Positions 37,072 to 44,518 of a stretch of DNA of 64,000 nt are shown piece by piece (positions within the stretch are counted from its first letter, which is position 1; each line of letters opens with the position of its first letter). Under the pieces are notes generated by a model, which was not told the DNA's origin, did no database searches, and worked only from the letters and a program-made list of their open reading frames with translations. The stretch is from Mogibacterium sp. (GTDB taxonomy: Bacteria; Bacillota; Clostridia; Peptostreptococcales; Anaerovoracaceae). The stretch is from assembly GCA_024403035.1 (NCBI GenBank), contig JAKSSP010000003.1, positions 102,032-166,031 on the forward strand. Direction: 5' to 3'. The position numbers and the translations under genes were made by a program.

Positions 37072-37410
37072 TTACTTCATCATTTTCTGAAGAGTGGTGA
37101 CAAGTTCTTCAACGACTTCATCGTTGCCGTCCCGTATATCGTTTCTTACGCAGGTACGGATGTGGTTTGACAGCAGCACCTTGCTGAAACTGTTCAGAGC
37201 CGAGTTGACGGCTGATGTCTGGATCAGGATATCCGGACAGTATGCTCCGCGTTCTACCATCGCCTTGATGCCGCGCACCTGTCCCTCGATACGGCTGAGC
37301 CTGTTTAACAGATCCCTGTATTCTTCTGGACTGCGTTCCTTATGCTTCTCGCTGCACGCGCAGCAGTCTTTTACCGCGCCGTCTTTGCAAATATCGCTTT
37401 TATCTGCCAT
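37072..37410 (-). CDS. csoR: Copper-sensing repressor CsoR
   Basis: A 112-residue all-helical repressor released from DNA by Cu(I). The C-H-C ligand triad is intact: Cys58 in AYCPDIL, His83 and Cys87 in SNHIRTC. LLNRLSRIEGQVRGIKAMVE is the family signature of helix 1-2. The N-terminus adds extra cysteines (8, 16, 17, 19), not part of the core site. It is the first gene of the csoR-copA operon, and two matching operator palindromes lie in its own promoter region, so autoregulation is nearly certain. Confidence 0.95.
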   Translation of the reverse strand: MADKSDICKDGAVKDCCACSEKHKERSPEEYRDLLNRLSRIEGQVRGIKAMVERGAYCPDILIQTSAVNSALNSFSKVLLSNHIRTCVRNDIRDGNDEVVEELVTTLQKMMK

Positions 37411-37451
37411 ATATAACTCCGTTTATGAAATATTTACAATAATGATCAGCC

Positions 37452-37507
37452 ATACCCCATAGGGGTATCTGCGACTCTAATATATACCCCGGGAGGGTAT
37501 AAGTCAA
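37452..37507 (-). promoter_or_regulatory. csoR-copA promoter with two CsoR operators
   Basis: On the minus strand -35 TTGACT (37502-37507) and -10 TATATT (37479-37484) have a 17-base spacer. The palindrome TATACCC-N5-GGGTATA (37483-37501) fills that spacer. A second, ATACCCCATAGGGGTAT (37452-37468), lies just downstream of the expected transcription start. Both match the known CsoR box (TACCC/GGGTA). Confidence 0.92.
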
Positions 37508-37555
37508 GGATCGGATCTGTTTGCAGGTATAACCGTAAAACACCGATATTGTGAT

Positions 37556-37582
37556 ATCCCCTGCAGAGGGATGCTTTTTTTG
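37556..37582 (+). terminator. Weak terminator-like hairpin
   Basis: ATCCC and GGGAT enclose CTGCAGA and are followed by GC and seven T residues. The stem is short and no upstream plus-strand gene is known, so its role is unclear. The remainder of 37508-37614 shows nothing else. Confidence 0.4.
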
Positions 37583-37614
37583 TATCAGTTTTTGCGTAAT
37601 ATAGATGAAACTAA

Positions 37615-37644
37615 TTGTCTGGAAACAGTTTCGCGTGATAAAAT
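37615..37644 (+). promoter_or_regulatory. Promoter of the 2-hydroxyacyl-CoA dehydratase operon
   Basis: TTGTCT (37615-37620) and TAAAAT (37639-37644) are 18 bases apart, 82 bases before the start codon at 37727. Confidence 0.55.
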
Positions 37645-37726
37645 GTTACCAATAGTATGGGCACCTTTTTCTCGGGTATCCGGCGGTCGGCAGGCGGCCG
37701 TATATGTTAACCAAAGAGAGGGAGAG

Positions 37727-38920
37727 ATGAAAGACTTAAAGCACCTGATTTACTTCGAGGACCTGCTGCAGGAAGCAAACAATGATCTTGTTGCGCAGGC
37801 CCAGAAAGAGGGCATGAAGTGCATAGGCTATATGTGCGAGAACGTGCCTGAGCCTCTTCTCAATCTGCTCGGCTGCTTCTCCAGTAGACTCCGCGCTCCG
37901 CGCACGGGTTCGATCGATGTAGGCACCTACTATCTGACCAGCTTCCTTTGTGAATATTCAAGAGCCATTCTTGAGAGAGCTCTTGAGGGAGGCTACAACT
38001 TCCTGGACGCTGTCATCACGCCTGACGGCTGCACCATGCTGAACCGCTGCGTAGAGAACATGGATGTTCTGCAGGCGATCGGCAAGGACAAGAAGGGCTT
38101 CTTCTTCGACTACATGGAGATACCTATGAAGGCTGACTACAACGGCCTCAACCTCTACGTCGTTCAGTGCAAGAACCACATCCTCAAGCCGCTGGCTGAA
38201 AACTACGGCATCGACATCTCCGATGCCGCCATCCGCAAGGCTGTTGATCAGCACAACAAGGTATGCGAACTCATAAGAGCAATCGGAGATTTCCGCAAAC
38301 TTGACGAGCCGACCATCACCGGATACGAGTTCAGTGTCTTCTGCCTGGCATCCTATGTGGCTCCTAAGCATCTCATCATCGACAAACTCGAAGAGACCCT
38401 TGAAGAACTCAAGAAGAGAAAACCTGATCCAAAGCCTTGGTTCAAGGCAAGGGTAGAGGTCGTCGGCTCCGAGGTCGATGATACCGACTTCATCAAACTG
38501 GTAGAGGAAAGCGGCGCGTTTGTCTGTGCCGACAGATTCTGCTACGGCTCGCTACCTGGCAGAGATCCTATCTATCTCAACGATGAAGAGGATGCTCTTA
38601 CACAGCTCTGCAGCGCTTACATGTACAGAGGCGAGTGCCCTCGCTACATGGATACCGTGACGATGGACGGACGCCGTTCATACGTAGACGAGCTTGCTAA
38701 AGAGTACAAGGCTGACGGCATCATCTATCAGCAGATGAAGTTCTGCGACCCATGGGCTTATGAAAGAATGATAGGCTCACACATCCTCAGAAACAGGTAT
38801 GATTGGCCGGTGCTCGCGGTAGACAGACCGTACACTATCGGTTCGTCGGGACAGATGCGCACACGTGTGCAAGCTTTCCTTGAGAGCATCGATATCAAGA
38901 AGATACAGAAGGAGGGTTAG
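37727..38920 (+). CDS. 2-hydroxyacyl-CoA dehydratase subunit (HgdB/BcrB-like)
   Basis: A 397-residue member of the HGD-D family, which in two-subunit radical dehydratases and benzoyl-CoA reductases holds a [4Fe-4S] cluster. The hallmark CENVPEPLLNLLGCFSSRLRAP region is at residues about 33-55, and conserved cysteines recur at DGCTMLNRC and QMKFCDPWAYE. I start at ATG 37727, after GAGAGGGAGAG; upstream in-frame codons lack support. The second subunit follows two bases later. No activator ATPase (HgdC/FldI type), CoA-transferase or ETF gene is adjacent, so the substrate (2-hydroxyglutaryl-, lactyl-, aromatic lactyl-CoA) cannot be inferred. Confidence 0.9.
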   Translation: MKDLKHLIYFEDLLQEANNDLVAQAQKEGMKCIGYMCENVPEPLLNLLGCFSSRLRAPRTGSIDVGTYYLTSFLCEYSRAILERALEGGYNFLDAVITPDGCTMLNRCVENMDVLQAIGKDKKGFFFDYMEIPMKADYNGLNLYVVQCKNHILKPLAENYGIDISDAAIRKAVDQHNKVCELIRAIGDFRKLDEPTITGYEFSVFCLASYVAPKHLIIDKLEETLEELKKRKPDPKPWFKARVEVVGSEVDDTDFIKLVEESGAFVCADRFCYGSLPGRDPIYLNDEEDALTQLCSAYMYRGECPRYMDTVTMDGRRSYVDELAKEYKADGIIYQQMKFCDPWAYERMIGSHILRNRYDWPVLAVDRPYTIGSSGQMRTRVQAFLESIDIKKIQKEG

Positions 38921-38922
38921 TG

Positions 38923-40521
38923 ATGGCAGTCAGAAAATTCAAGACCATGGTAAACCCTGAAAAGATAAGGGGCGATACAAGATACGGTGACCTTTACAAG
39001 CCGCATGGTAAGGTCAGAAAACGCCGTGAGTGGCGCGGAGTGGGAGACACTCTCTATGATTATTCGAGATGGCTGGGCATCATGCTCACACTCGGAAAAT
39101 TCGTTGCAAAACCGCGCAATATAAAGTTCTTCTTCAGATACCGCTGGATGGCCAACTATCTGGCAGTACCTATGATGGTAGACAGATTCACCCAGGGTCT
39201 CAGAGGCGAATACCTCAGAATGGCTCATGAGGAACAGGACCTTATCATCATCGACGTAGCCAAGCTGCTCAACACACTGGCCCGCGGCGACCGCAGGACC
39301 GGTAACGACGAGGAGTTTTCAAAGATCAACGTACTCGTTGACGAGAACGAGATGACAGCAGTCATGATGGGATTCCCTAACCTGAAATGCACATCCCGTG
39401 AGACTCCTTCAACATACGTATCCGTGCTGCTTAACCAGCATGCGATGGAGCACTATATCGACGTAGCTCAGGAATACGGACTTCCTGGTGACGTCTGCCC
39501 GATGCCTGAGGCTGAGGCCGGCGTATCCATTGACGATGACGCTCCTATACTCGGCGCCTGCGCTGTACAGTGCAACACCACATGCGACGGCTCACTGCTC
39601 GGAAACGGCGTTATCTCCGAGAGACTCGAGAAGGAAGACGGCATTCCTGTATTCCAGCTGCCGGCTCCGCTCCGTCACAAGGAAGACGACGTTCAGGAAT
39701 ACGCCGCTGAAGAAGTCAGAAGAGCCATCAAGTTCATCGAAGAGCACACAGGCCACAAATGGGACTGGGATTACTACTTCGAATGCGCTAAGAGAGTCAA
39801 CTTCGCGACAAAGTGCCGCAACGAGTGGCTCGACATGAACAAGACGGATTATCCGCAGATCTTCGGCGGAAACCTCGCTCTCTACACAGAGACCACATAC
39901 ATGGCCATCTGCGGCAAGGTTCCTGAATTCGAGACAGCTGACAAGCGTCTCATGAAGCTGGCAGAGAAGGCATACAAGAAGAGAAAGATGGCTGCTCCTG
40001 AGTACCGCCACAGAGCGATCGTATGGGGCGTTCAGTCACACTACTACATGGACTTCCTGGTATGGCTGCTCAACTGCTGGGGCATCGTGCCTCTGACAGA
40101 CATGCTCAGCTGCATCAACACAGAGATGATCGCGGATACTGATACTCCTGAGAACAGAGAGCAGGCCTACTATGATATGGCCATGCTGACAGAAGAGATG
40201 ATCATGCGTAACCGTACGCATGGCGGATACAAGGTGCTGCTGGACGACCTCTTTGAGTTTGTTGAAGAGTTTAATGCAGATATGATCATCCTCTGGGAGC
40301 ACATCACCTGTAAGGCCCTGGACGGCATGCACGGACTCTTCGAAGATAAGGCAAGAGAACGCGGCATTCCTCTGATCTGGGTAGACCACCAGCTCTTCGA
40401 CCCTCGCGTCATCTCGAGACAGGGCGTAAGAGATCAGGTCAACCAGTACATGAGAACAGTCATGCAGGAAGAACCGCTTGATCCTTCACTCGAGTTCCTC
40501 GAGGACGAGAATGCATGGTAA
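38923..40521 (+). CDS. 2-hydroxyacyl-CoA dehydratase, large companion subunit
   Basis: A 532-residue HGD-D family protein, longer than the usual 400-480 residues because of about 120 N-terminal residues rich in Arg, Lys and Trp. Cysteines in LGACAVQCNTTCDG and CINTEM, and the closing WVDHQLFDPRVISRQGVRDQVNQYM, fit the family. It should pair with the subunit upstream to form the catalytic heterodimer. The start is ATG 38923, seven bases after GGAGG. A small membrane protein gene is next in the operon. The codon bias is strong, suggesting high expression. Confidence 0.87.
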   Translation: MAVRKFKTMVNPEKIRGDTRYGDLYKPHGKVRKRREWRGVGDTLYDYSRWLGIMLTLGKFVAKPRNIKFFFRYRWMANYLAVPMMVDRFTQGLRGEYLRMAHEEQDLIIIDVAKLLNTLARGDRRTGNDEEFSKINVLVDENEMTAVMMGFPNLKCTSRETPSTYVSVLLNQHAMEHYIDVAQEYGLPGDVCPMPEAEAGVSIDDDAPILGACAVQCNTTCDGSLLGNGVISERLEKEDGIPVFQLPAPLRHKEDDVQEYAAEEVRRAIKFIEEHTGHKWDWDYYFECAKRVNFATKCRNEWLDMNKTDYPQIFGGNLALYTETTYMAICGKVPEFETADKRLMKLAEKAYKKRKMAAPEYRHRAIVWGVQSHYYMDFLVWLLNCWGIVPLTDMLSCINTEMIADTDTPENREQAYYDMAMLTEEMIMRNRTHGGYKVLLDDLFEFVEEFNADMIILWEHITCKALDGMHGLFEDKARERGIPLIWVDHQLFDPRVISRQGVRDQVNQYMRTVMQEEPLDPSLEFLEDENAW

Positions 40522-40544
40522 AATAGATTAACGGAGGCACATAT

Positions 40545-40715
40545 ATGAAAAAGAAACTCGCAAAAGCATTACTGTATGTTCTGACCGGAGGCCTCGCATT
40601 TTTCGTGGTCACATTCACAGTCTACTTCTTCAATCTTGACATGAAGCTGACCTCGATGATCGAGCCGTTCCTGCTCAAGTGGTACGACAGGATCCCAAGG
40701 AATCAGCACCTTTAA
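40545..40715 (+). CDS. Small single-helix membrane protein of the dehydratase operon
   Basis: A 56-residue open frame with a strong ribosome site (ACGGAGGC, eight bases from ATG). It has a basic start (MKKKLAKALLYVL), one membrane helix of about 20 residues (GGLAFFVVTFTVYFF) and a polar tail ending NQHL. It starts 23 bases after the dehydratase large subunit and ends just before the operon terminator. I know no named family for it; it could anchor the soluble dehydratase at the membrane, but that is only inference from position. Confidence 0.72.
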   Translation: MKKKLAKALLYVLTGGLAFFVVTFTVYFFNLDMKLTSMIEPFLLKWYDRIPRNQHL

Positions 40716-40736
40716 ACAAGAGAAAAGGGGATACAG

Positions 40737-40792
40737 AGCCGCTGCCGGATGGCAGCGGCTTTATATTTGAAAAATTTTTTAATTTTTCAAAT
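40737..40792 (+). terminator. Terminator and AT-rich hairpin after the dehydratase operon
   Basis: AGCCGCTGCC-GGAT-GGCAGCGGCT (40737-40760) is a perfect 10-bp stem followed by TTATATTT. Directly behind it ATTTGAAAAATT and AATTTTTCAAAT (40765-40792) make a second perfect stem of 12 A/T pairs. Confidence 0.85.
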
Positions 40793-40798
40793 CCTACC

Positions 40799-40859
40799 TT
40801 GACAATAGGAAAAAGAGGTGCTAATATGTGCTTGAAAGAAAGAGTTAGATATATCTAAC
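40799..40859 (+). promoter_or_regulatory. Promoter with perfect iron-box palindrome
   Basis: TTGACA (40799-40804) and TAATAT (40822-40827) have a 17-base spacer, giving a start near 40834. The perfect 16-bp palindrome GTTAGATATATCTAAC (40844-40859) begins about ten bases downstream, where a bound repressor would block elongation. It matches the feoAB operator at 35-50 in 14 of 16 bases. Confidence 0.75.
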
Positions 40860-40937
40860 CGCACCATAATACTTTCATCCCTCTTACATACAATATCTAC
40901 AAACTATACAAAATGGCTGTCATCTGACAGCTTTTTT
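40834..40937 (+). ncRNA. Candidate iron-responsive small RNA or hydE leader
   Basis: Between the iron-box promoter and a perfect terminator (GCTGTCA-TC-TGACAGC then TTTTTT, 40916-40937) lies a region of about 100 nt without a credible open frame. Its middle (40870-40910) is poor in structure and carries the pyrimidine-rich CATCCCTCTTACA, complementary to GAGGG-type Shine-Dalgarno sequences. That is the layout of Fur-controlled FsrA in Bacillus. Alternatively it is a leader that attenuates hydE, whose ATG is 17 bases past the terminator. Ends are estimated from the promoter and terminator only. Confidence 0.6.
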
Positions 40938-40954
40938 GTTAGAATTGATTCATC

Positions 40955-42031
40955 ATGAAAGAAACAGCATATAAGACACAGTGGAAATATCTTATAGACA
41001 GGCTTGAGAATGAGCATGACCTGACAGACGAAGAGTTGAAGGCTGTCCTGCTTTGCGATGCGCCCGGCTTTGATGAGTATATCTCTGGAAAGGCACGCAA
41101 GGTACGTGAAGCGTATTATGGCAAGGATGTATACCTTCGCGGGCTCATCGAGATCTCCAACATCTGCAGGAACAACTGCTATTACTGCGGGATACGCAGC
41201 GGCAACACAAACTGCGAACGCTACCGCCTCAGCAAAGAGCAGATCCTCTCCTGCTGCGACATCGGCTATGAGCTTGGCTTCCGAACCTTTGTGATGCAGG
41301 GCGGCGAGGATCCGTTTTACACGGATGAGCTTATAGTTTCGATCATCAGAGACATAAAGGATAAGTATCCGGACTGTGCGGTCACCCTGTCACTGGGTGA
41401 GTTTGAAAAGGAGAGCTATCAGAAGTTCTTCGATGCCGGAGCTGACAGATATCTTCTCAGGCACGAGACTGCGGATAAGGCGCACTATGAGATGCTGCAT
41501 CCTGCGGAGATGTCTTTTGAGCGCCGTATGCAGTGTCTGCGCGATCTCAAGGAGATTGGATATCAGGTAGGCTGCGGCATGATGGTGGGGTCTCCTTATC
41601 AGACAACGGAGCACCTGGTGGAGGACCTCAGATTCCTTCAGGAGTTCAGACCGGAGATGGTAGGCATAGGCCCGTTTATCCCGCACCATGACACACAGTT
41701 CGCGGATCATCCGGCTGGTACCGTAGACATGACTCTGAGACTGCTGTCAGTCATACGTCTTATTTTGCCTGACGTACTGCTTCCGGCAACTACCGCGCTC
41801 GGAACGATCGATCCACGCGGACGCGAGAAGGGCATATTGGCCGGCGCCAACGTCGTGATGCCAAACCTTTCGCCTTCGGATGTGAGGGGGAAATATCTGC
41901 TGTACGACAACAAGATCTGCACAGGAGATGAGGCGGCCGAATGCATACGCTGCATGGCAATGCGTATAGCTTCAGTGGGTTATGAGACGGTAGTAGCCAG
42001 GGGAGACCATGCCGGATTTGGCACTAAATAA
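40955..42031 (+). CDS. hydE: [FeFe]-hydrogenase H-cluster radical SAM maturase HydE
   Basis: A 358-residue radical SAM enzyme that helps build the H-cluster of [FeFe]-hydrogenases. The cluster motif is CX3CX2C: Cys71, Cys75 and Cys78 in ISNICRNNCYYCGI. The HydE/BioB-like barrel continues with FVMQGGEDPFYTD and HPAEMSFERRMQCLRDL. HydF, HydG and a hydrogenase are not adjacent. The start has no visible ribosome site and lies right behind a terminator, so expression may depend on readthrough from the iron-box promoter. A few PylB-like relatives share the fold, but the motif context favours HydE. Confidence 0.9.
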   Translation: MKETAYKTQWKYLIDRLENEHDLTDEELKAVLLCDAPGFDEYISGKARKVREAYYGKDVYLRGLIEISNICRNNCYYCGIRSGNTNCERYRLSKEQILSCCDIGYELGFRTFVMQGGEDPFYTDELIVSIIRDIKDKYPDCAVTLSLGEFEKESYQKFFDAGADRYLLRHETADKAHYEMLHPAEMSFERRMQCLRDLKEIGYQVGCGMMVGSPYQTTEHLVEDLRFLQEFRPEMVGIGPFIPHHDTQFADHPAGTVDMTLRLLSVIRLILPDVLLPATTALGTIDPRGREKGILAGANVVMPNLSPSDVRGKYLLYDNKICTGDEAAECIRCMAMRIASVGYETVVARGDHAGFGTK

Positions 42032-42057
42032 GATACAAGAGCAGTTTTAAAAACCTA

Positions 42058-42086
42058 TTGACTTGGTAGGAAATAAGAGTTAGAAT
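42058..42086 (+). promoter_or_regulatory. cysK promoter
   Basis: TTGACT (42058-42063) and TAGAAT (42081-42086) are 17 bases apart. The -35 region reads TTGACTTGG, as in the promoters at 3457 and 5303. The stretch TTGGTAGGAAAT could be a binding site for a CymR/Rrf2-type cysteine regulator; that is speculative. Confidence 0.7.
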
Positions 42087-42125
42087 ACCGGCAATCACAG
42101 AGATCATTTTTGAAAGGGACGGACG

Positions 42126-42227
42126 ATGAAAACTGCTTATCTCCCTCTTACAAATAAAAATAACATGATGTGTTGTTGTCTGACGCAAAGCTCCCGGGCG
42201 CGATGTATGGCCGGGGTCTTGTCATAG
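42126..42227 (+). CDS. Poly-cysteine leader peptide of cysK
   Basis: A 33-codon open frame with ribosome site AAAGGGAC eight bases before ATG 42126. Codons 14-18 are ATG ATG TGT TGT TGT, giving Met-Met-Cys-Cys-Cys, and one more Cys codon follows at 42204. It lies about 30 bases after the cysK promoter and ends at TAG 42225. The Cys codons overlap GATGTGTT (42167-42174), which can pair with AACACATC (42245-42252), and the codons right after them form the left arm of the antiterminator. This is the pattern of ribosome-mediated attenuation responding to charged tRNA-Cys. The peptide itself probably has no function. Confidence 0.85.
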   Translation: MKTAYLPLTNKNNMMCCCLTQSSRARCMAGVLS

Positions 42228-42315
42228 GATGACACGCACCTCGTAACACATCGGAATCCGATCCCTGAAATCGAGTGATACGCCCGGGAGCATAAAAAGC
42301 CCCGGGCTTTTGTTT
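42167..42315 (+). promoter_or_regulatory. Cysteine attenuator: alternative antiterminator and terminator
   Basis: GCTCCCGGGCG (42190-42200) can pair over 11 bp with CGCCCGGGAGC (42281-42291). That blocks GCCCGGG (42282-42288) from pairing with CCCGGGC (42301-42307), which is followed by TTTTGTTT and would make a terminator. The leader's Cys codons can pair with 42245-42252, crossing the antiterminator helix. Where the ribosome stands would decide between the folds. T-box and SAM riboswitch consensus elements are absent. Confidence 0.72.
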
Positions 42316-42380
42316 GCTCCCGGACAGGGTAAGGGATATACGTAATTCAGTGAATCAAAGCAAGAAAGGAAGCAAAAGAA

Positions 42381-43313
42381 ATGGCTAATATATATAAAGG
42401 AACACTTGGACTTATCGGAAACACACCGCTTGTAGAAGTTACAAATATCGAAAAAGAGCTGGGCCTCGAGGCAACAGTGCTGGTTAAGCTTGAATACTTC
42501 AATCCGGCCGGCAGCGTAAAGGACAGGATCGCCAAGGCGATGATAGAAGACGCTGAAGAGAAGGGCCTGCTCAAGGAAGGTTCGGTCATCATAGAGCCTA
42601 CATCCGGCAACACAGGCATAGGTCTTGCGTCCATCGCGGCAGCCAAAGGATACAGAGCCATCCTGACCATGCCTGAGACTATGAGCGTTGAAAGACGCAA
42701 CATCCTTAAGGCATATGGCGCTGAGATAGTCCTGACTGAAGGAGCAAAGGGTATGAAAGGCGCTATCGAAAAGGCAGAGGAACTCGCAAAAGAGATAGAC
42801 GGAGGATTCATACCTGGACAGTTCGTGAACCCTGCAAATCCTGCGGTACACAAGGCGACAACAGGCCCGGAGATCTGGAAGGATACTGACGGCGCGGTAG
42901 ATGTCTTTATCGCCGGAGTAGGTACAGGCGGCACGCTCACAGGCGTTGGGGAATACCTCAAGGAACAGAAGCCGGAAGTAAAGATAGTGGCACTGGAGCC
43001 GGCAGATTCACCGGTCCTTTCCGAAGGCAGAGCGGGAGCTCATAAGATCCAGGGCATCGGCGCGGGCTTCGTTCCTGACGTACTGAACACGAATGTCTAC
43101 GATGAGGTCTACAAGGCTGACGGACAGAAAGCATTTGAAGCGGCCAAACTGCTCGCAAAAAAAGAAGGCATCTCCGTAGGCGTATCTTCCGGAGCTGCGC
43201 TTTCCGCAGCACTCGAATATGCGAAGAAGCCTGAGAACAAGGGCAAGACCATAGTGGCTCTGCTTCCTGACAGCGGCGACAGATACTACTCGACTCCGCT
43301 GTTCACAGAGTAA
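42381..43313 (+). CDS. cysK: Cysteine synthase (O-acetylserine sulfhydrylase)
   Basis: A 310-residue PLP enzyme that makes cysteine from O-acetylserine and sulfide. The PLP lysine is Lys47 in [11 protein letters not shown], the substrate loop is [10 protein letters not shown], and [10 protein letters not shown] binds the phosphate. The chain matches CysK rather than cystathionine beta-synthase in length. Shine-Dalgarno AAAGGAAG is well placed. The gene follows a poly-cysteine leader and attenuator, so product-responsive control is expected. Its 3' end overlaps by 28 bases the convergent DUF1461 gene. No cysE or sulfide-producing genes are adjacent. Confidence 0.96.
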   Translation: MANIYKGTLGLIGNTPLVEVTNIEKELGLEATVLVKLEYFNPAGSVKDRIAKAMIEDAEEKGLLKEGSVIIEPTSGNTGIGLASIAAAKGYRAILTMPETMSVERRNILKAYGAEIVLTEGAKGMKGAIEKAEELAKEIDGGFIPGQFVNPANPAVHKATTGPEIWKDTDGAVDVFIAGVGTGGTLTGVGEYLKEQKPEVKIVALEPADSPVLSEGRAGAHKIQGIGAGFVPDVLNTNVYDEVYKADGQKAFEAAKLLAKKEGISVGVSSGAALSAALEYAKKPENKGKTIVALLPDSGDRYYSTPLFTE

Positions 43314-44038
43314 GCGGCGGTTCTGCCGCGGCGAAGGATGACGGCTGAAACAGCGGCGAACAATGCTGCTGCGGCAAGCCAGATCCCGGCGATCCACATC
43401 GCGGCATCGGAGAACACATCCTCCTGCATGATATTGATCAACTGGTCCTTATCCGGATAGAGTATCCACAGGTCGTTATCGAAAAAGATGTGATGGAACT
43501 CCGTGAAGACCATAGTGAAGTCAATCACGCAAAGGACGGCAATGACCGCGGCGATCATCACAATAAAGACAAGAGACTTCAGATACCCTTTCGCGAGAAG
43601 CGAGGGGGTATTTTTTCCATTATGCGTGTAGATATAGATCACGAACGCGGCCAGAAGCAGGCACGCTATGACGCGCGCTCGAAGACCCTTCCGGAACAGT
43701 ACCCTGCAGTCCGCCAGATGTGATTTCTCGCGGTCGGTGAAGAACGGCTTTGTAACGCCGTCGATCGTCGCTTCGGTATCATCGAGTGTGTCGAGTCTGC
43801 CTATGCAGTATTCAAGCATATCCTCTGTGACATGGACGGCATCATCAAGCGACATCTCGCCCCTGACGTTGGAAGGAGTGTCGTACTTGGCATACTCATT
43901 CCGCCACCAGTCAGGTATCCAGTAGCAAACTGCCTGGAAAGAGGTGATAAGCAAAATGAGCAGCAGACAAAGTCCGCAGATGAATGCCGCTATCCTGTGA
44001 GTCAATGTCGATCCATGAATCTTTTTCATGTGATACAT
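43286..44038 (-). CDS. TIGR01906/DUF1461 integral membrane protein
   Basis: A 250-residue membrane protein of the TIGR01906 (DUF1461) family. Four hydrophobic segments are visible: near 14-34, 125-140, 150-170 and 215-235. The first extracytoplasmic loop holds the conserved stretch [14 protein letters not shown] and the second [29 protein letters not shown], a clear family signature. No function is established; a structural or stress role in the membrane is assumed. I start at ATG 44038, with GGGA upstream; the longer frame back to 44095 or the ATG at 44029 are alternatives. The gene runs 28 bases into the end of cysK on the other strand. Confidence 0.85.
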   Translation of the reverse strand: MYHMKKIHGSTLTHRIAAFICGLCLLLILLITSFQAVCYWIPDWWRNEYAKYDTPSNVRGEMSLDDAVHVTEDMLEYCIGRLDTLDDTEATIDGVTKPFFTDREKSHLADCRVLFRKGLRARVIACLLLAAFVIYIYTHNGKNTPSLLAKGYLKSLVFIVMIAAVIAVLCVIDFTMVFTEFHHIFFDNDLWILYPDKDQLINIMQEDVFSDAAMWIAGIWLAAAALFAAVSAVILRRGRTAAYSVNSGVE

Positions 44039-44178
44039 AATATTCCCATGGTGACGGTAATTCAACTCGAAAAAATGCAAAAGAAAACAAAACACTTTAG
44101 CACATTAAAGCGTGAAAGGTGTATACTATAACAAATAATAAATACGCATCGAAGAGACTGCGGGAAAGGCGGTGCACC

Positions 44179-44469
44179 ATGATCACGGATAAAGACAGAA
44201 AAAACATGAGCCAGTTCTATAAAGCTATTCTGGCGCTTAAGGATGAAGAAGAGTGCCGCAAGTTCTTTGACGATGTGGCGACGATCAAGGAAGTGCTTGA
44301 CCTGTCAGCAAGGCTGGAGGTTGCGCGGCTGCTTGACGAGGGGGCGGTCTTCAGCGAGATAAGCAAGAAGACCGGCGCAAGCTCTGCTACGATCAGCCGT
44401 GTCAACAAATGTCTGGCTTACGGAGAAGGCGGATACAAGACTGTGCTCGACAGGATAAAAGAAGAGTAA
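44179..44469 (+). CDS. YerC/YecD-type TrpR-family regulator
   Basis: A 96-residue DNA-binding protein of the TrpR-like YerC/YecD family. Residues 30-85 carry the helix-turn-helix, with DLSARLEVARLLDEG and FSEISKKTGASSATISRVNKCLAYG matching the family. In Bacillus, YerC has been tied to purine and amino acid gene control, but effector and targets are not firmly known. The start at 44179 follows GGCGGTG; a longer frame from 44119 lacks a ribosome site. TATACT at 44122-44127 may be its -10 box. The nadE gene faces it from the other strand. Confidence 0.88.
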   Translation: MITDKDRKNMSQFYKAILALKDEEECRKFFDDVATIKEVLDLSARLEVARLLDEGAVFSEISKKTGASSATISRVNKCLAYGEGGYKTVLDRIKEE

Positions 44470-44498
44470 TAAAAGGCCCGGGGCGACCCGGGCCAGAT
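44468..44498. terminator. Terminator between the yerC-like gene and nadE
   Basis: GGCCCGGG-GCGA-CCCGGGCC is a perfect 8-bp stem with a GNRA tetraloop. The U-tract is better on the minus strand (TTTTATT), so it mainly serves nadE. Confidence 0.8.
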
Positions 44499-44518
44499 TT
44501 GTATTATATGCTTAAGGC

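Noticed and set aside
40825-40857. Ten-codon frame MCLKERVRYI at the iron-box promoter
   Set aside because: The ATG overlaps the -10 box, so it would not be transcribed from that promoter.
42087-42380. T-box, SAM-I or other known riboswitch in the cysK leader
   Set aside because: No AGGGTGG T-box sequence and no S-box core was found; the poly-Cys frame explains the leader better.
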